Below are positions 24,166 to 33,141 of a DNA stretch of 64,000 nucleotides, in pieces (the first letter of the stretch is position 1; each line of letters begins with the position of its first letter). Origin of the DNA: JALCOL01 sp022649665 (GTDB lineage Bacteria; Bacillota; Bacilli; Lactobacillales; Enterococcaceae); assembly GCA_030372335.1 (NCBI GenBank), contig JAUDCW010000012.1, one strand, 5' to 3'. The notes under the pieces were generated by a model, which was given only the letters and a program-made list of their open reading frames with translations, was not told where the DNA came from and ran no database searches. The translations under genes were made by a program, and so were the position numbers.

Positions 24166-25671
24166 CTAGTCATCCGTTCCCAAAATCTGATTGATCTCTT
24201 GACTAAGCAGATCTGCTTTGCCGCCGAATACCGCCTGAATTCCGCCCTGGACTTCAAAGACTGCCGTTGCTCCCAAGTCTTTGATCGCCCGCTGATTCAC
24301 CTCTTTCCCATTTGCGACTGCTACCCGCAGGCGCGTTGCACACGCTGCCACCGATTCGATATTGTTTGCGCCTCCCAAAGCCTCGATCACTTGCAGCGAC
24401 TCCTCTGCTAATGTGGAAGGCTGCGCGGAAGCTGCTTCTGTTTGCGGCAGCTCATCCTCTGCATTCATCCCGGGGATCGCGACATGGAATTTTTTGATGC
24501 AGAAGCTGAAGACGAAATAATAAACGAAAGCCCAAGCGATCCCGAACGGAATCACTTTGATCCAGTTCGTTTTGTCATTCCCTTGCAAAACGCCGAACAG
24601 CAGGAAATCGATCAATCCGCCGGAAAAAGAGTTTCCGATTCTTATATTCATTATATCAGCAAAGAAAAAGGATAAGCCATCTAAAAATGCATGGATCACA
24701 TAAAGCCAGGGTGCTACGAATAAAAACATATATTCGACTGGTTCGGTGATCCCCGTCAAAAAGGAAGTCAGTGCTCCGCTAAAATATAATCCGCCGTTTT
24801 TTTCGCGATTTTTCTTAGGGATCGCCCGATACATTGCTAAACAAGCAGCCGGCAAACCGAACATCATCGTCGCAAAGCGGCCCGCGAAAAATCGCGTGCC
24901 GTAAGTAAACAAACCGCGGTGGTTTGGATCAGCAAGCTGTGCAAAGAAAATATTTTGTGCGCCTTGGATCGTTTTTCCGGCAACGACTTCTGTCCCGCCA
25001 AGCGATGTATACCAGAAAAGCGGATAGATCGTATGATGAAGCCCAACTGCCCCTGTCAACCGCAGCAAAAATCCGTAAAAGAATGTTCCAATACTGCCCA
25101 TTTTTGCGATTTGATGTCCCACAATCACTAATCCATCTTGGATCGGCGGCCAAATCATATAAAAGAACGCGCCGATAATAATTGCAACAAACGAGGAAAC
25201 GATCGGGATGAAGCGCGATCCGCCGAAAAATCCTAAAAATGGTGGTAGTTCGATTTTTCGGTAGCGATTATGCAAGAAAGCGACCGTCCCGCCGATCACG
25301 ATCGAGCCAACAACCCCAGTATCAATCGTCGCGCCTTTTGGAGAAAATAATTCCAAAAGTCCGCTGATCGTTGCTGTGTACACGAGAAAAGCGACCCCGC
25401 CAGCAAGTCCTGCGGTCCCTTTATCGCCTTTTGCTAAGCCGACCGCGATCCCAATCGCAAAAATCAGTGCTAAATTAGCAAAAACAGCATTTCCAGCAAA
25501 ACTCATCACACTTAAGATCGTCTGCAGCCAGCCTTGATTCAGAAACGGATACGCAGCGACAGCACTTTTGTTCGTCAACGCTCCGCCAAGGCCCAGCAAA
25601 AGGCCGGCAGCCGGCAGAATCGCGATTGGCAGCATAAAAGCGCGCCCCAGTTGTGAAAATTTTTTAAACAT
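24166..25671 (-). CDS. PTS EIICB permease, glucose/N-acetylglucosamine family
   Basis: This 501-residue protein has the IIC domain (about residues 1-390) with LPAAGLLLGLG at the start and the GITEPVEYMFLF motif near residue 308, and a IIB domain (about 415-495) with the phosphorylated cysteine in VAACATRLRV. Family members carry glucose, maltose or N-acetylglucosamine. Co-transcription with ManNAc-6-P epimerase NanE points to N-acetylmannosamine or a related amino sugar as substrate; that assignment is inference. Confidence 0.87.
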   Translation of the reverse strand: MFKKFSQLGRAFMLPIAILPAAGLLLGLGGALTNKSAVAAYPFLNQGWLQTILSVMSFAGNAVFANLALIFAIGIAVGLAKGDKGTAGLAGGVAFLVYTATISGLLELFSPKGATIDTGVVGSIVIGGTVAFLHNRYRKIELPPFLGFFGGSRFIPIVSSFVAIIIGAFFYMIWPPIQDGLVIVGHQIAKMGSIGTFFYGFLLRLTGAVGLHHTIYPLFWYTSLGGTEVVAGKTIQGAQNIFFAQLADPNHRGLFTYGTRFFAGRFATMMFGLPAACLAMYRAIPKKNREKNGGLYFSGALTSFLTGITEPVEYMFLFVAPWLYVIHAFLDGLSFFFADIMNIRIGNSFSGGLIDFLLFGVLQGNDKTNWIKVIPFGIAWAFVYYFVFSFCIKKFHVAIPGMNAEDELPQTEAASAQPSTLAEESLQVIEALGGANNIESVAACATRLRVAVANGKEVNQRAIKDLGATAVFEVQGGIQAVFGGKADLLSQEINQILGTDD

Positions 25672-25683
25672 TGATTTCCCTCC

Positions 25684-26376
25684 TTATTTTTTCAAGGCTG
25701 CAACAAAACGTTCCGTGATCTCTTTCGGGCGTGTGATCGCTCCGCCGACAACGATTCCCTTCACTCCCATTTTTTGGATCACTTTTGCCTGCTCAGGAGT
25801 ATGGATTTGACCTTCAGCGATTACTGGGACCCCGGCATCCACTAAATTTTTGATCAATTCAAGATTCGGTCCCGGTGCGCCTTGAGATTCTGCGGTATAG
25901 CCGCTCAGCGTCGTACCGACAAAGTCAACGCCCGCTTCAAATGCATTTTTCCCTTCTTGCAAAGTGGCGATGTCCGCCATCAAAAGCTGCGCAGGATACT
26001 TTTCTTTGACCTGTTGAATGAATGCATTGATCGTCAAGCCGTCATGGCGTTTGCGCAATGTACAATCGAGTGCAATCACTTCGACCCCCGTCGCTGCCAG
26101 TTCCTCAACTTCTTTCATCGTCGGTGTGATGTACGGGGCTTCTGGCGGATAGTCCTTTTTAATGATCCCGATCATCGGCAAGCTGACTTTTTCTTTGATC
26201 TCTAAAATGTCGCGGACAGAATTGGCACGGATCCCGACTGCACCGCCTTCTTCAGCCGCAAGCGCTAAGAGCGGCATGACCCCGCCGCTTTCGGTATAAA
26301 GCGGCTCTCCTGGGAGCGCTTGACAGGAGACGATCAGCCCTTCTTTGATCATTTCCAAAAATCGTTCTTTCTTCAT
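25684..26376 (-). CDS. nanE: N-acetylmannosamine-6-phosphate 2-epimerase NanE
   Basis: This 230-residue TIM-barrel enzyme converts ManNAc-6-P to GlcNAc-6-P. Family segments ALPGEPLY, IGIIKKDYP, EVIALDCTLRKRHDG, LMADIATLQEG and PVIAEGQIHTPEQA are all visible. The ATG at 26376, 9 nt behind GGAGGT, is preferred to a TTG at 26382. It heads a four-gene operon with a PTS. No neuraminate lyase or ManNAc kinase is nearby, so PTS-phosphorylated ManNAc entering directly is the simplest pathway. Confidence 0.93.
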   Translation of the reverse strand: MKKERFLEMIKEGLIVSCQALPGEPLYTESGGVMPLLALAAEEGGAVGIRANSVRDILEIKEKVSLPMIGIIKKDYPPEAPYITPTMKEVEELAATGVEVIALDCTLRKRHDGLTINAFIQQVKEKYPAQLLMADIATLQEGKNAFEAGVDFVGTTLSGYTAESQGAPGPNLELIKNLVDAGVPVIAEGQIHTPEQAKVIQKMGVKGIVVGGAITRPKEITERFVAALKK

Positions 26377-26403
26377 CTCCAATTTACCTCCGTATTATTT
26401 ATA

Positions 26404-26424
26404 TTTTGGAGTTTTTCTCCAAAA
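26404..26424. promoter_or_regulatory. Palindromic operator of the nanE-PTS operon
   Basis: TTTTGGAG and CTCCAAAA are perfect 8-bp arms around TTTTT, immediately downstream of the -10 box of the minus-strand operon. The divergently encoded RpiR protein is the likely binder. Confidence 0.65.
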
Positions 26425-26426
26425 CA

Positions 26427-26455
26427 AATATAGCATGCGCTTTCATCACTGTAAA
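26427..26455 (-). promoter_or_regulatory. nanE operon promoter with cre-like site in the spacer
   Basis: On the minus strand TTTACA (26450-26455) and TATATT (26427-26432) are 17 nt apart. The spacer holds TGAAAGCGCATGCT (26432-26445), whose first half is a perfect cre half-site, so CcpA control is likely in addition to RpiR. Confidence 0.7.
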
Positions 26456-26522
26456 TAGCAACTGAAAAAAATTTTTCTTTAGCGTATACTTTAGACAGAA
26501 ACTAATTAGAAGGAGCCGGTCA

Positions 26523-27341
26523 ATGAAACTAAATTATTTGATCCAAGAACATTTGCACGACCTGACAAAGTCTGAAAAAAAGGTCGCTGATTATCTATTG
26601 TCGCTGGGAGAAAAAGTAATCTACAGCACGATGACAGAAGTCAAAGAAGGCGCCGCGGTGGGTGACGCGACGATCGTCCGCTTTTGCCAAAAACTAGGAT
26701 TCAACGGCTTTGCCGACCTGAAAATCGAACTGGCAAAAGAAGACTTCAGTGAAAAGAACCACAGTGAAAAAGAACAAAATTTTGCGGATAAAAGTACCCA
26801 AAGCATCCAAGAAGCACTCACCATGACCCAGCGTCTCCTTGATATTGCGCAGCTAAAAAAAGCCGTCCATTTGATCGGCAAGGCAGAGAAAATTTATATT
26901 TTTGGGGTGGGTTCGAGCGGCAATACCGGTAATGATCTTGAAGCAATGTTTTTACGCGTCGGCGTCCAAGCGCATGCCATCAGTGATCCGCATTTTCAGG
27001 CCCAAGTCGCCTCTCTGCTTTCCCCCAGCGATTTAGTGATCGGCCTTTCGCTTTCGGGCAAAACAAAAGATACCTATGATTCGCTGAAGATCGCTCAAAA
27101 AAATCAGGTGAAAATCATTGCGATCACCAATTACCTGCTTTCGCCGATCGCCCAACTCGCTGATATTGTTTTGCAAACAGCGATCGAAGAATTTTTTAAC
27201 GGCGCTTCGCTCGCCGGAAAAGTATCCCAATTATTCCTCTGCGATCTTTTGATCCGTGCTTTTGAAATTCATAATCATATCGATACACTTGAACTTCGTG
27301 AAAAAGTACTGCGTTCGATTCTAGACAAAAGCTTGGACTAA
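26523..27341 (+). CDS. RpiR-family regulator of amino-sugar operon
   Basis: This 272-residue protein has an N-terminal HTH_6 domain (about residues 1-75, with GDATIVRFCQKLGFNGFADLK) and a C-terminal SIS phosphosugar-binding domain (about 110-240, with IFGVGSSGNTGNDLE and GLSLSGKTKDT). It is divergent from nanE and the PTS genes and likely responds to ManNAc-6-P or GlcNAc-6-P. The ATG follows AGGAGC. Confidence 0.92.
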   Translation: MKLNYLIQEHLHDLTKSEKKVADYLLSLGEKVIYSTMTEVKEGAAVGDATIVRFCQKLGFNGFADLKIELAKEDFSEKNHSEKEQNFADKSTQSIQEALTMTQRLLDIAQLKKAVHLIGKAEKIYIFGVGSSGNTGNDLEAMFLRVGVQAHAISDPHFQAQVASLLSPSDLVIGLSLSGKTKDTYDSLKIAQKNQVKIIAITNYLLSPIAQLADIVLQTAIEEFFNGASLAGKVSQLFLCDLLIRAFEIHNHIDTLELREKVLRSILDKSLD

Positions 27342-27379
27342 AGGCAAAAATTACTTTTACGATACTCGCCATGCAAATA

Positions 27380-27413
27380 GGGGGCTGTGACAAAAATTCT
27401 TGTCACAGCCCCC
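27380..27413. terminator. Bidirectional terminator between RpiR and M20 peptidase genes
   Basis: GGGGGCTGTGACA pairs perfectly with TGTCACAGCCCCC around an 8-nt loop. The plus-strand T-tract is short (TATTTTC). The genes are convergent, so it likely serves both. Confidence 0.82.
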
Positions 27414-27462
27414 TATTTTCGGACTTTTCTTCTTATTTATTGAAATTGAGCACTTTTCTAAA
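27414..27462 (-). repeat. Fragment of the dispersed palindromic repeat
   Basis: TATTTTCGGACTTTTCTTCTTATTTATTGAAATTGAGCACTTTTC aligns with the end of the copy at 14500-14622, with scattered substitutions. Only one half of the element is left, attached to the terminator stem. Confidence 0.6.
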
Positions 27463-27478
27463 ATCCTCTTCACGTATC

Positions 27479-28618
27479 CTACTTTAAATAGTCTGCAAAA
27501 ATGTCCTGATATTTCTCGATCATTTCCAAATAATTATCGATCTCGACGTATTCATTTACTTGATGCGGCAGCGTCGGTACTCCTGGCCCAAAAACGACCA
27601 GATCAAACGGATGCGGGGCTTTTGTGAACTCCGCCGCGTCGGTCGTGGCGGAGATTCCGATGAGCGGCAGCGGTTTTGAAAATTGCCGCTGGATCGTCCG
27701 GATCAAGGAAGAATTTTTCGCAGCTTGGACAGGGATCTTGTCATAATCGACATGGAGTTCGAGCTTGTAAGCCGAATGCTCATTCAGTTCATTCGTGATT
27801 TTTTTGAGGAGTGCGATGATCTTTTCATTGCCAAATTCGGGGATCGTGCGGATATTAGCTTTTAATGCGGCGGATCCGGGAATACTGTTGACTTGCGTGC
27901 CGCCTTGGATCATCGTCACATTGTGGATCGTCAGCCCCAGTGCCGGATCTTGATATTTCTCAGCGACTTTCTGCATTGCTTGACTAGCACGAGTGATGAA
28001 TTCATTCAAATGGTCGATCGCATTGAACCCTTCCTGCGGCATCGAACTGTGGGCTTCTTTACCATGCGAGAGGACAGAGTAATTGAGCGATCCCATATGC
28101 GTGTAAGCTAAATTATCATTCGTCGGCTCGCCGATCAAAAGTCCGGTAAGATCATCTGCATAGCCCATTTTTGTAAGCTGTCCAGCCCCGAGCTCGCCGA
28201 CTTCTTCGCCGACTGTTCCCATAAAGCGGAGTGTCCCATTGAATGGTGTCTTTTTCTCAACCAGTTCGATGAGCGCGATCGCAAGCGCTGCCAATCCGCT
28301 TTTCATGTCAGTCGAACCGCGGCCGTACAAACGGTTCCCGTCGATCTGTGCACTGAACGGCGGATATTTCCAAAGCTTTACGTCCCCAGCGGCAACGACA
28401 TCCATGTGCCCCGTGATCCCCAATACTTTTTTGCCGCGCCCGCTTTTCCATTCCGCGATGAGATTATCGCGGCCTGGTTCAAAAACGATTCTTTTCGAAG
28501 AAATTCCGTATTTAGCAAACAGCTTGGCCAAGTAATCGGCGACTTCTGCTTCTTTGCCGTTCACCGAAGGAATTTTGATCAGATCTTGCAGGATCCTGAT
28601 TTTTTCACTTTTCTCCAT
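27479..28618 (-). CDS. M20-family metallopeptidase (ArgE/DapE-like)
   Basis: This 379-residue enzyme has the metal-site motifs GITGHMDVV near residue 71, GRGSTDMKSGLAAL near 104 and GEEVGELGAGQL near 137, and a dimerisation domain in the middle. These enzymes hydrolyse N-acyl or peptide bonds; the family includes succinyl-diaminopimelate desuccinylase, acetylornithine deacetylase and carboxypeptidases. The substrate here cannot be fixed. The ATG at 28618 follows AAGGAGG. Confidence 0.87.
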   Translation of the reverse strand: MEKSEKIRILQDLIKIPSVNGKEAEVADYLAKLFAKYGISSKRIVFEPGRDNLIAEWKSGRGKKVLGITGHMDVVAAGDVKLWKYPPFSAQIDGNRLYGRGSTDMKSGLAALAIALIELVEKKTPFNGTLRFMGTVGEEVGELGAGQLTKMGYADDLTGLLIGEPTNDNLAYTHMGSLNYSVLSHGKEAHSSMPQEGFNAIDHLNEFITRASQAMQKVAEKYQDPALGLTIHNVTMIQGGTQVNSIPGSAALKANIRTIPEFGNEKIIALLKKITNELNEHSAYKLELHVDYDKIPVQAAKNSSLIRTIQRQFSKPLPLIGISATTDAAEFTKAPHPFDLVVFGPGVPTLPHQVNEYVEIDNYLEMIEKYQDIFADYLK

Positions 28619-28683
28619 CACACCTGCCTCCTTTTTCTCATTGTAGAGCAGGTGCAGACTTTTTCGCAAACAAAGCAGGTCTT

Positions 28684-29673
28684 TTAGTAGCGTACTTTGA
28701 TCGGCCGATAGACTGGGAAATAATCTCCCATGTCCTGCACACCGGCCTTTTGACACAGTTCGTGATAAATCGCCGGAAGATGGATCCGCTTTGCGACAAA
28801 AAAGTCATAAAGCCCTTGATGCGTCAATTTCTTTTTCGTTTGATACATACAGTCGCTTTCGCCATTTTCGAGACCGCCGCCCAAGTGGATCACTGCGATC
28901 TCGTTTCGTTCCGCCCATTCTGCGGCTAGACCCAGCATATAAATATAGGGGCTGATCCAGTTTTTATTGCCGCGGCGGCAGCAGGAAAGATGAATATGCA
29001 TCCACTTTTCCCAAACGAAAGCGAGTTGCATCCCAATGATTTGATCCGCTTTCGCAACTTTGATCAGCAAAAGATGCTCCCCATACAACTCGACCATTTT
29101 TTCGAAATGCTCATCATCAAAAATATACCAATCTGCCGCACCGGCCAGCCGCATTTGTTCGCGATAAAACCAGCCGAACTGTGAAAGATCTTTCACTGGA
29201 TGAATAAGCGAAACGTCAAATCCCGCATGCTGCGCTTTGCGAAACCGCGCTTGGCAGATCTTCGAAAACTCTGCGGCGATCGTTTTGCTCGGCCGAACTT
29301 GGATCCCCACCGTCTTGCAGCGCTCTTCCGGATGAAACATCGGTGCGAACTCTTGATGATTTTTGAGCAGCGGGTGGAAACGGACGAATTCCGAAACGAT
29401 CCGTTCTTTTTGGCAGTATTGTAAAAATTCTTGATTGAATTCCTCGATCAGGGCTGCCCGCCGGCCTTTGCAGGCACAGATCCAAGGTCCGCTGTATCCG
29501 TAGGGAGTGATGATATCAAAATATTGCTGCTGATCGATCATTTGCGGCAGGCGCCGTTTAATAAAGGAATAGCTGATCTTCCCCAGATCACTTTTATGAT
29601 AATAATTGACGGCTTCTCCGCCTTCGATTTTCTCCCATAATTTCCCGTAATTCTTATCGAAATAAATATCCAT
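28684..29673 (-). CDS. FemAB/GNAT-like acyltransferase
   Basis: This 329-residue protein resembles the GNAT/FemAB-related group (Acetyltransf_6 type), with TPYGYSGPW near residue 60, RFHPLL near 97 and a C-terminal half with HLGGGLENGESD near 268, the region that binds the acyl donor. Such proteins attach amino acids or acyl groups to cell-wall or glycan precursors. It lies 29 nt downstream of a GT4 glycosyltransferase gene, so the two probably decorate the same surface polymer. The ATG at 29673 follows AAAGGGGG. Confidence 0.75.
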   Translation of the reverse strand: MDIYFDKNYGKLWEKIEGGEAVNYYHKSDLGKISYSFIKRRLPQMIDQQQYFDIITPYGYSGPWICACKGRRAALIEEFNQEFLQYCQKERIVSEFVRFHPLLKNHQEFAPMFHPEERCKTVGIQVRPSKTIAAEFSKICQARFRKAQHAGFDVSLIHPVKDLSQFGWFYREQMRLAGAADWYIFDDEHFEKMVELYGEHLLLIKVAKADQIIGMQLAFVWEKWMHIHLSCCRRGNKNWISPYIYMLGLAAEWAERNEIAVIHLGGGLENGESDCMYQTKKKLTHQGLYDFFVAKRIHLPAIYHELCQKAGVQDMGDYFPVYRPIKVRY

Positions 29674-29702
29674 TTCCCGCTGCCCCCTTTCCGAGGTGTC
29701 TC

Positions 29703-30818
29703 TTATCCTGATTTCCGCATGTCCAATACCTTGCTTTTGGCGCTGCAATAAATTTTTCTTGTTTCGGCAACGACGGCTTCCGTCGAAAATTTTTCCGGCA
29801 GAAAGCCGTGATAATTCTCCGGATGGTCCAAAATGCGAATAACTGCTTCGACCATTTCTTCTTCACTCGCCACAAGTTTGCCGACGCCCGGCTGCTGGAT
29901 GACATCGGTATGCCCTCTGACACGCGTCGCGACGACGGGCTTTCCGTGCGCTAAAGCTTCCATGATGCTGACCGGCATCCCCTCTTGTTTGGAAGAGGAG
30001 ACTACGAGATCTGCTAATTGTAAAAAGGGCGCGACTTCTTTTGGCTGTCCCGGCAAAAAGATACGTGTTGCTAGTTTTTTCTGACGGATCAGTGCTTGAT
30101 ACTCCGCTTTTTTCGGTCCTTCACCTAATAGGAACAAACATGTGCGTGGCTTATACTGCAGCAGGATCTCCATCATATTGATCAGCATCCGCTGATTTTT
30201 TTGTTCGCTCAGCTCCGCCGCAAAAATCAATACTTCATCCTTCTCGGACAGACTGAACTGTTCCATGAGTGCCTTCCTTTTTTTCGGATCGGCATCATCA
30301 GAAATCTCGATCCCCAACCCCTCGATCCGGCACACTTCGCCGCCGCGCCGCAGCGGCAAAGCTTGGGCGGCTTCATAATCCTCTTGGGTAAAAGTGATCA
30401 AAATATCAGTCGTTTGCGCCAGCCACTTTTCGACCGGATAAGCCAGCATCCGATTTCGCCGCGGGCAGCCTTGATAAAAATCAAATCCTTCCGGCGTATA
30501 AAGGATCGTCGCCTGCGACTTTTGAGCTGCGATCCGCGTGATCGCGGAAACCGTCGGCGTATACGTATGGATCATATCAAAATTTTCTCGGCCGATCAGC
30601 CGCTTCATTTCTTGAAACGCTTGATTATTTTTCCTGGAAGCCGGAACATGGTCAAAAGCGATCTCATGCTGCCGAAGATGAGCAATGGCGGGATCGAGCG
30701 GCTCTTTTGTTGCACAAGCCAATTCGATTTCATATCCGTCGCTCTCCAATGCTTTAAGATGCGGGAGCAAAAAGGCGTTGAAGCGGTTGGAAACGGGTGC
30801 TACTTGCAGAATCTTCAT
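29703..30818 (-). CDS. GT4-family glycosyltransferase
   Basis: This 371-residue GT-B enzyme starts with KILQVAPVSNRFNAFLLPHLKALESDGYEIELAC. Its C-terminal half has LIFAAELSEQKNQRMLI, LLGEGPKKAEYQAL and the nucleotide-sugar motif SSKQEGMPVSIMEALAHGKPVVAT near residues 285-308. These match EpsD/CapM-type transferases of capsule or exopolysaccharide synthesis. The ATG follows AAAGGAGG. The FemAB-like partner follows on the same strand. Confidence 0.87.
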   Translation of the reverse strand: MKILQVAPVSNRFNAFLLPHLKALESDGYEIELACATKEPLDPAIAHLRQHEIAFDHVPASRKNNQAFQEMKRLIGRENFDMIHTYTPTVSAITRIAAQKSQATILYTPEGFDFYQGCPRRNRMLAYPVEKWLAQTTDILITFTQEDYEAAQALPLRRGGEVCRIEGLGIEISDDADPKKRKALMEQFSLSEKDEVLIFAAELSEQKNQRMLINMMEILLQYKPRTCLFLLGEGPKKAEYQALIRQKKLATRIFLPGQPKEVAPFLQLADLVVSSSKQEGMPVSIMEALAHGKPVVATRVRGHTDVIQQPGVGKLVASEEEMVEAVIRILDHPENYHGFLPEKFSTEAVVAETRKIYCSAKSKVLDMRKSG

Positions 30819-31052
30819 TTTTTCCTCCTTTCATCCGCGGTTATATAAAAAACGAATCATTTTTGCAAGGTGTTTATTGAATCTTCTAAAAGCGGGGCAT
30901 TGCCAGCCTCTGCTTTTTATTTTAATACTTGTAATTATATTATATTTTAATAACGATTGATATGACAAATTTCCCGAGTGCTTTATCACTTTGGATCTCC
31001 CCGTTTGACTTTAAAAACCAAAGATATTCCAATATTTATTAAAAAATTAAAA
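30819..31052. other. AT-rich intergenic stretch
   Basis: About 230 nt between the GT4 gene start and the rarA terminator holds no supported gene. A 63-codon frame (30986-31177, minus) overlaps the rarA end and has no convincing start or composition. The region should contain the promoter of the GT4 operon; the best -10-like match is weak. Confidence 0.5.
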
Positions 31053-31086
31053 AACATGCCATCGATGAAATAATCAATGGCATGTT
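31053..31086 (-). terminator. rarA terminator
   Basis: AACATGCCAT pairs perfectly with ATGGCATGTT around a 14-nt loop. On the minus strand TTTTTTAATTTTTTAA follows. Confidence 0.85.
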
Positions 31087-31100
31087 CTTTAACCTTTTGT

Positions 31101-32438
31101 TTACTTTTCATTTTTCGGCTGGTGCGTCTTTTTCCATTCTTTGATGTATTCCAGTCGTTTTTTAAAGCGCCCTTCATTTCCTTGTTCTGTTGGAAAATAG
31201 TATTGATGGCCGCGGATCGATTCCGGCACGGTTTCCATCGTCGTCAGCTTGTCCTTTTCATAGTGCGCGTATTGATAGCCTTTACCGTAGCCGATATCTT
31301 TCATCAGATTTGTGACACCGTTTCTGATCTGGAGCGGCACCGGTTCATTGAGTGTGCGCTTGATGTCCGCTTTGACTTCGTTTCGCGCTTTGTAAACGGC
31401 GTTCGACTTTGGTGCAAGCGCTAAGTAGATCACACACTCCGTCAAATGGACATCGCATTCCGGCATTCCTAAAAATTGACAAGCTTGGAAAACATTGATC
31501 GCCAGATTGAGCGCATTCGTATCAGCCAAGCCAATGTCTTCGCTCGCAAACCGCACGAGGCGGCGCGCAATGTAGAGCGGATCTTCCCCGCCTTCAAGCA
31601 TCCGCGCCAACCAATAGACCGCCGCGTCCGCATCGCTGTTGCGCATCGACTTGTGCAGGGCGGAGATGATGTTGTAATGTTCTTCACCGTTTTTATCATA
31701 GAGCAGCGTCTTTTTGCCGATCAAGTCTTGCAGGATATCGGGATCGACTGTCACGTTTTTTCCTTCTTTATCACCGTTGATCACCGCCATCTCGAGCGTA
31801 TTGAGCGCGACCCGCGCATCACCGTTTGAAAACAGCGCGATTTCTCCCAGCGCCTTTTCGCTGATCGCGATCACGAGTCCCGGAAATGCTTTCGGCGAAG
31901 CAAGCGCATTTTTCAAAACTTGCAGAATGTCTTTGGATGTCAGGCTTTTCAGCACAAACACTTTCGTCCGCGACAAAAGCGCTGAATTGATCTCAAAAGA
32001 AGGATTTTCAGTCGTCGCACCGATCAAAACGATACTGCCTCTTTCAACATACGGCAAAAAAGCATCTTGCTGCGCTTTATTGAAACGATGGATTTCATCG
32101 ATGAACAGGATCGTCCGCTGCCCAAGCTCGCGATTTTCTTCCGCTTCTTTCATGATCTTGCGAATCTCTTTGATCCCGCTGTTGACCGCGCTGAAAGTAA
32201 TAAACACTGAATGTGTCTGTTTGGCGATGATCTCGGCCAGTGTTGTTTTTCCGACACCCGGCGGACCCCAAAAGATCATCGAGCTGACTTGATCTTTTTC
32301 GATCATTTCCCGCAAGATTTTCCCCGGTCCCAAAAGCTGCTCCTGCCCAACATATTCGGCAAGCGTCTGCGGGCGCACACGTGCCGCCAAAGGAGCGCCG
32401 CTGTCCATCTCTTTAGAAAATAAAGATTCCTGTTTCAT
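31101..32438 (-). CDS. rarA: Replication-associated recombination protein RarA (MgsA)
   Basis: This 445-residue AAA+ ATPase, related to clamp-loader and RuvB proteins, acts at stalled replication forks. Seen are the LAARVRPQTLAEYVGQEQLLG start, Walker A GPPGVGKTTLAE near residue 57, Walker B ILFIDEIHRFNKAQQDAFL near 109, the sensor motif LIGATTENPSFE and the C-terminal tetramerisation segment with AVYWLARMLEGGEDPLYIARRLVR. The start follows AGGAAGG. Confidence 0.95.
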   Translation of the reverse strand: MKQESLFSKEMDSGAPLAARVRPQTLAEYVGQEQLLGPGKILREMIEKDQVSSMIFWGPPGVGKTTLAEIIAKQTHSVFITFSAVNSGIKEIRKIMKEAEENRELGQRTILFIDEIHRFNKAQQDAFLPYVERGSIVLIGATTENPSFEINSALLSRTKVFVLKSLTSKDILQVLKNALASPKAFPGLVIAISEKALGEIALFSNGDARVALNTLEMAVINGDKEGKNVTVDPDILQDLIGKKTLLYDKNGEEHYNIISALHKSMRNSDADAAVYWLARMLEGGEDPLYIARRLVRFASEDIGLADTNALNLAINVFQACQFLGMPECDVHLTECVIYLALAPKSNAVYKARNEVKADIKRTLNEPVPLQIRNGVTNLMKDIGYGKGYQYAHYEKDKLTTMETVPESIRGHQYYFPTEQGNEGRFKKRLEYIKEWKKTHQPKNEK

Positions 32439-32466
32439 GGCTTATTTCCTTCCTATCGAACGCTTT

Positions 32467-33132
32467 TCAGCAAAGCTCCAAGATCCCGTCTTTCATCTGA
32501 AAGACTTTATCGCATTTCGCAGTCATCCGCGTGTCATGCGTCACCATGATCGTCGCCTTGTTTTTCTCTTTTGTTTCCTGCGCCAGAATATCAACGACTT
32601 CAAAAGCGCGTTTTGAATCCAAACTTGCGGTCGGTTCATCTGCTAAAATGATCGTCGGGTCATTGTACAACGCGCGTGCGATCGCGACCCGCTGGCGTTC
32701 ACCGCCCGAGATCTCTTCCGGATATTTGTTGGCGAGCTTTTTGATCCCCAACTGTTCGAATAATTGTGCGGCATAGGCAAAATTATTCGTCCGATTGACT
32801 TTATCGACTAAAACGAACTGCTTTTTGATCGTCAAAAACGGAACCAGATTGGAAGCTTGCAAAATGAACCCGATTTTTTTGAAGCGGACACGCGCGCGTT
32901 CCTTTTCAGCCAATGTACTGAAAGGTTCTTCGCCGATCAAGACTTCTCCGCTCGAAGGCGTCTGCAGTCCTCCGGCGATCGTCAGAAAGGTGCTCTTTCC
33001 TGAACCAGATGGCCCGATCACCGCAGCAAATTCACCTTTTTGGATCGTAAAATTCGTCGGTTTCAGCGCTTCGATGATCACGTCGCCGTCTTTGAATTTT
33101 TTATCAACTTTTTGAAATTCGATTGCGTCCAT
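32467..33132 (-). CDS. ABC transporter ATPase, HrtA/MacB-type
   Basis: This 221-residue ATPase has Walker A GPSGSGKST near residue 41, signature ISGGERQRVAIARAL near 141, Walker B IILADEPTASLD and the switch histidine VTHD. It pairs with the FtsX-like permease encoded 9 nt upstream. The pair resembles HrtAB hemin-efflux systems of Gram-positive bacteria; other MacB-type exporters cannot be excluded. Confidence 0.85.
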   Translation of the reverse strand: MDAIEFQKVDKKFKDGDVIIEALKPTNFTIQKGEFAAVIGPSGSGKSTFLTIAGGLQTPSSGEVLIGEEPFSTLAEKERARVRFKKIGFILQASNLVPFLTIKKQFVLVDKVNRTNNFAYAAQLFEQLGIKKLANKYPEEISGGERQRVAIARALYNDPTIILADEPTASLDSKRAFEVVDILAQETKEKNKATIMVTHDTRMTAKCDKVFQMKDGILELC

Positions 33133-33141
33133 TTGACCCTC

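Noticed and set aside
30986..31177. 63-codon frame on the minus strand
   Set aside because: It overlaps the rarA 3' end and terminator, and lacks a good ribosome binding site.
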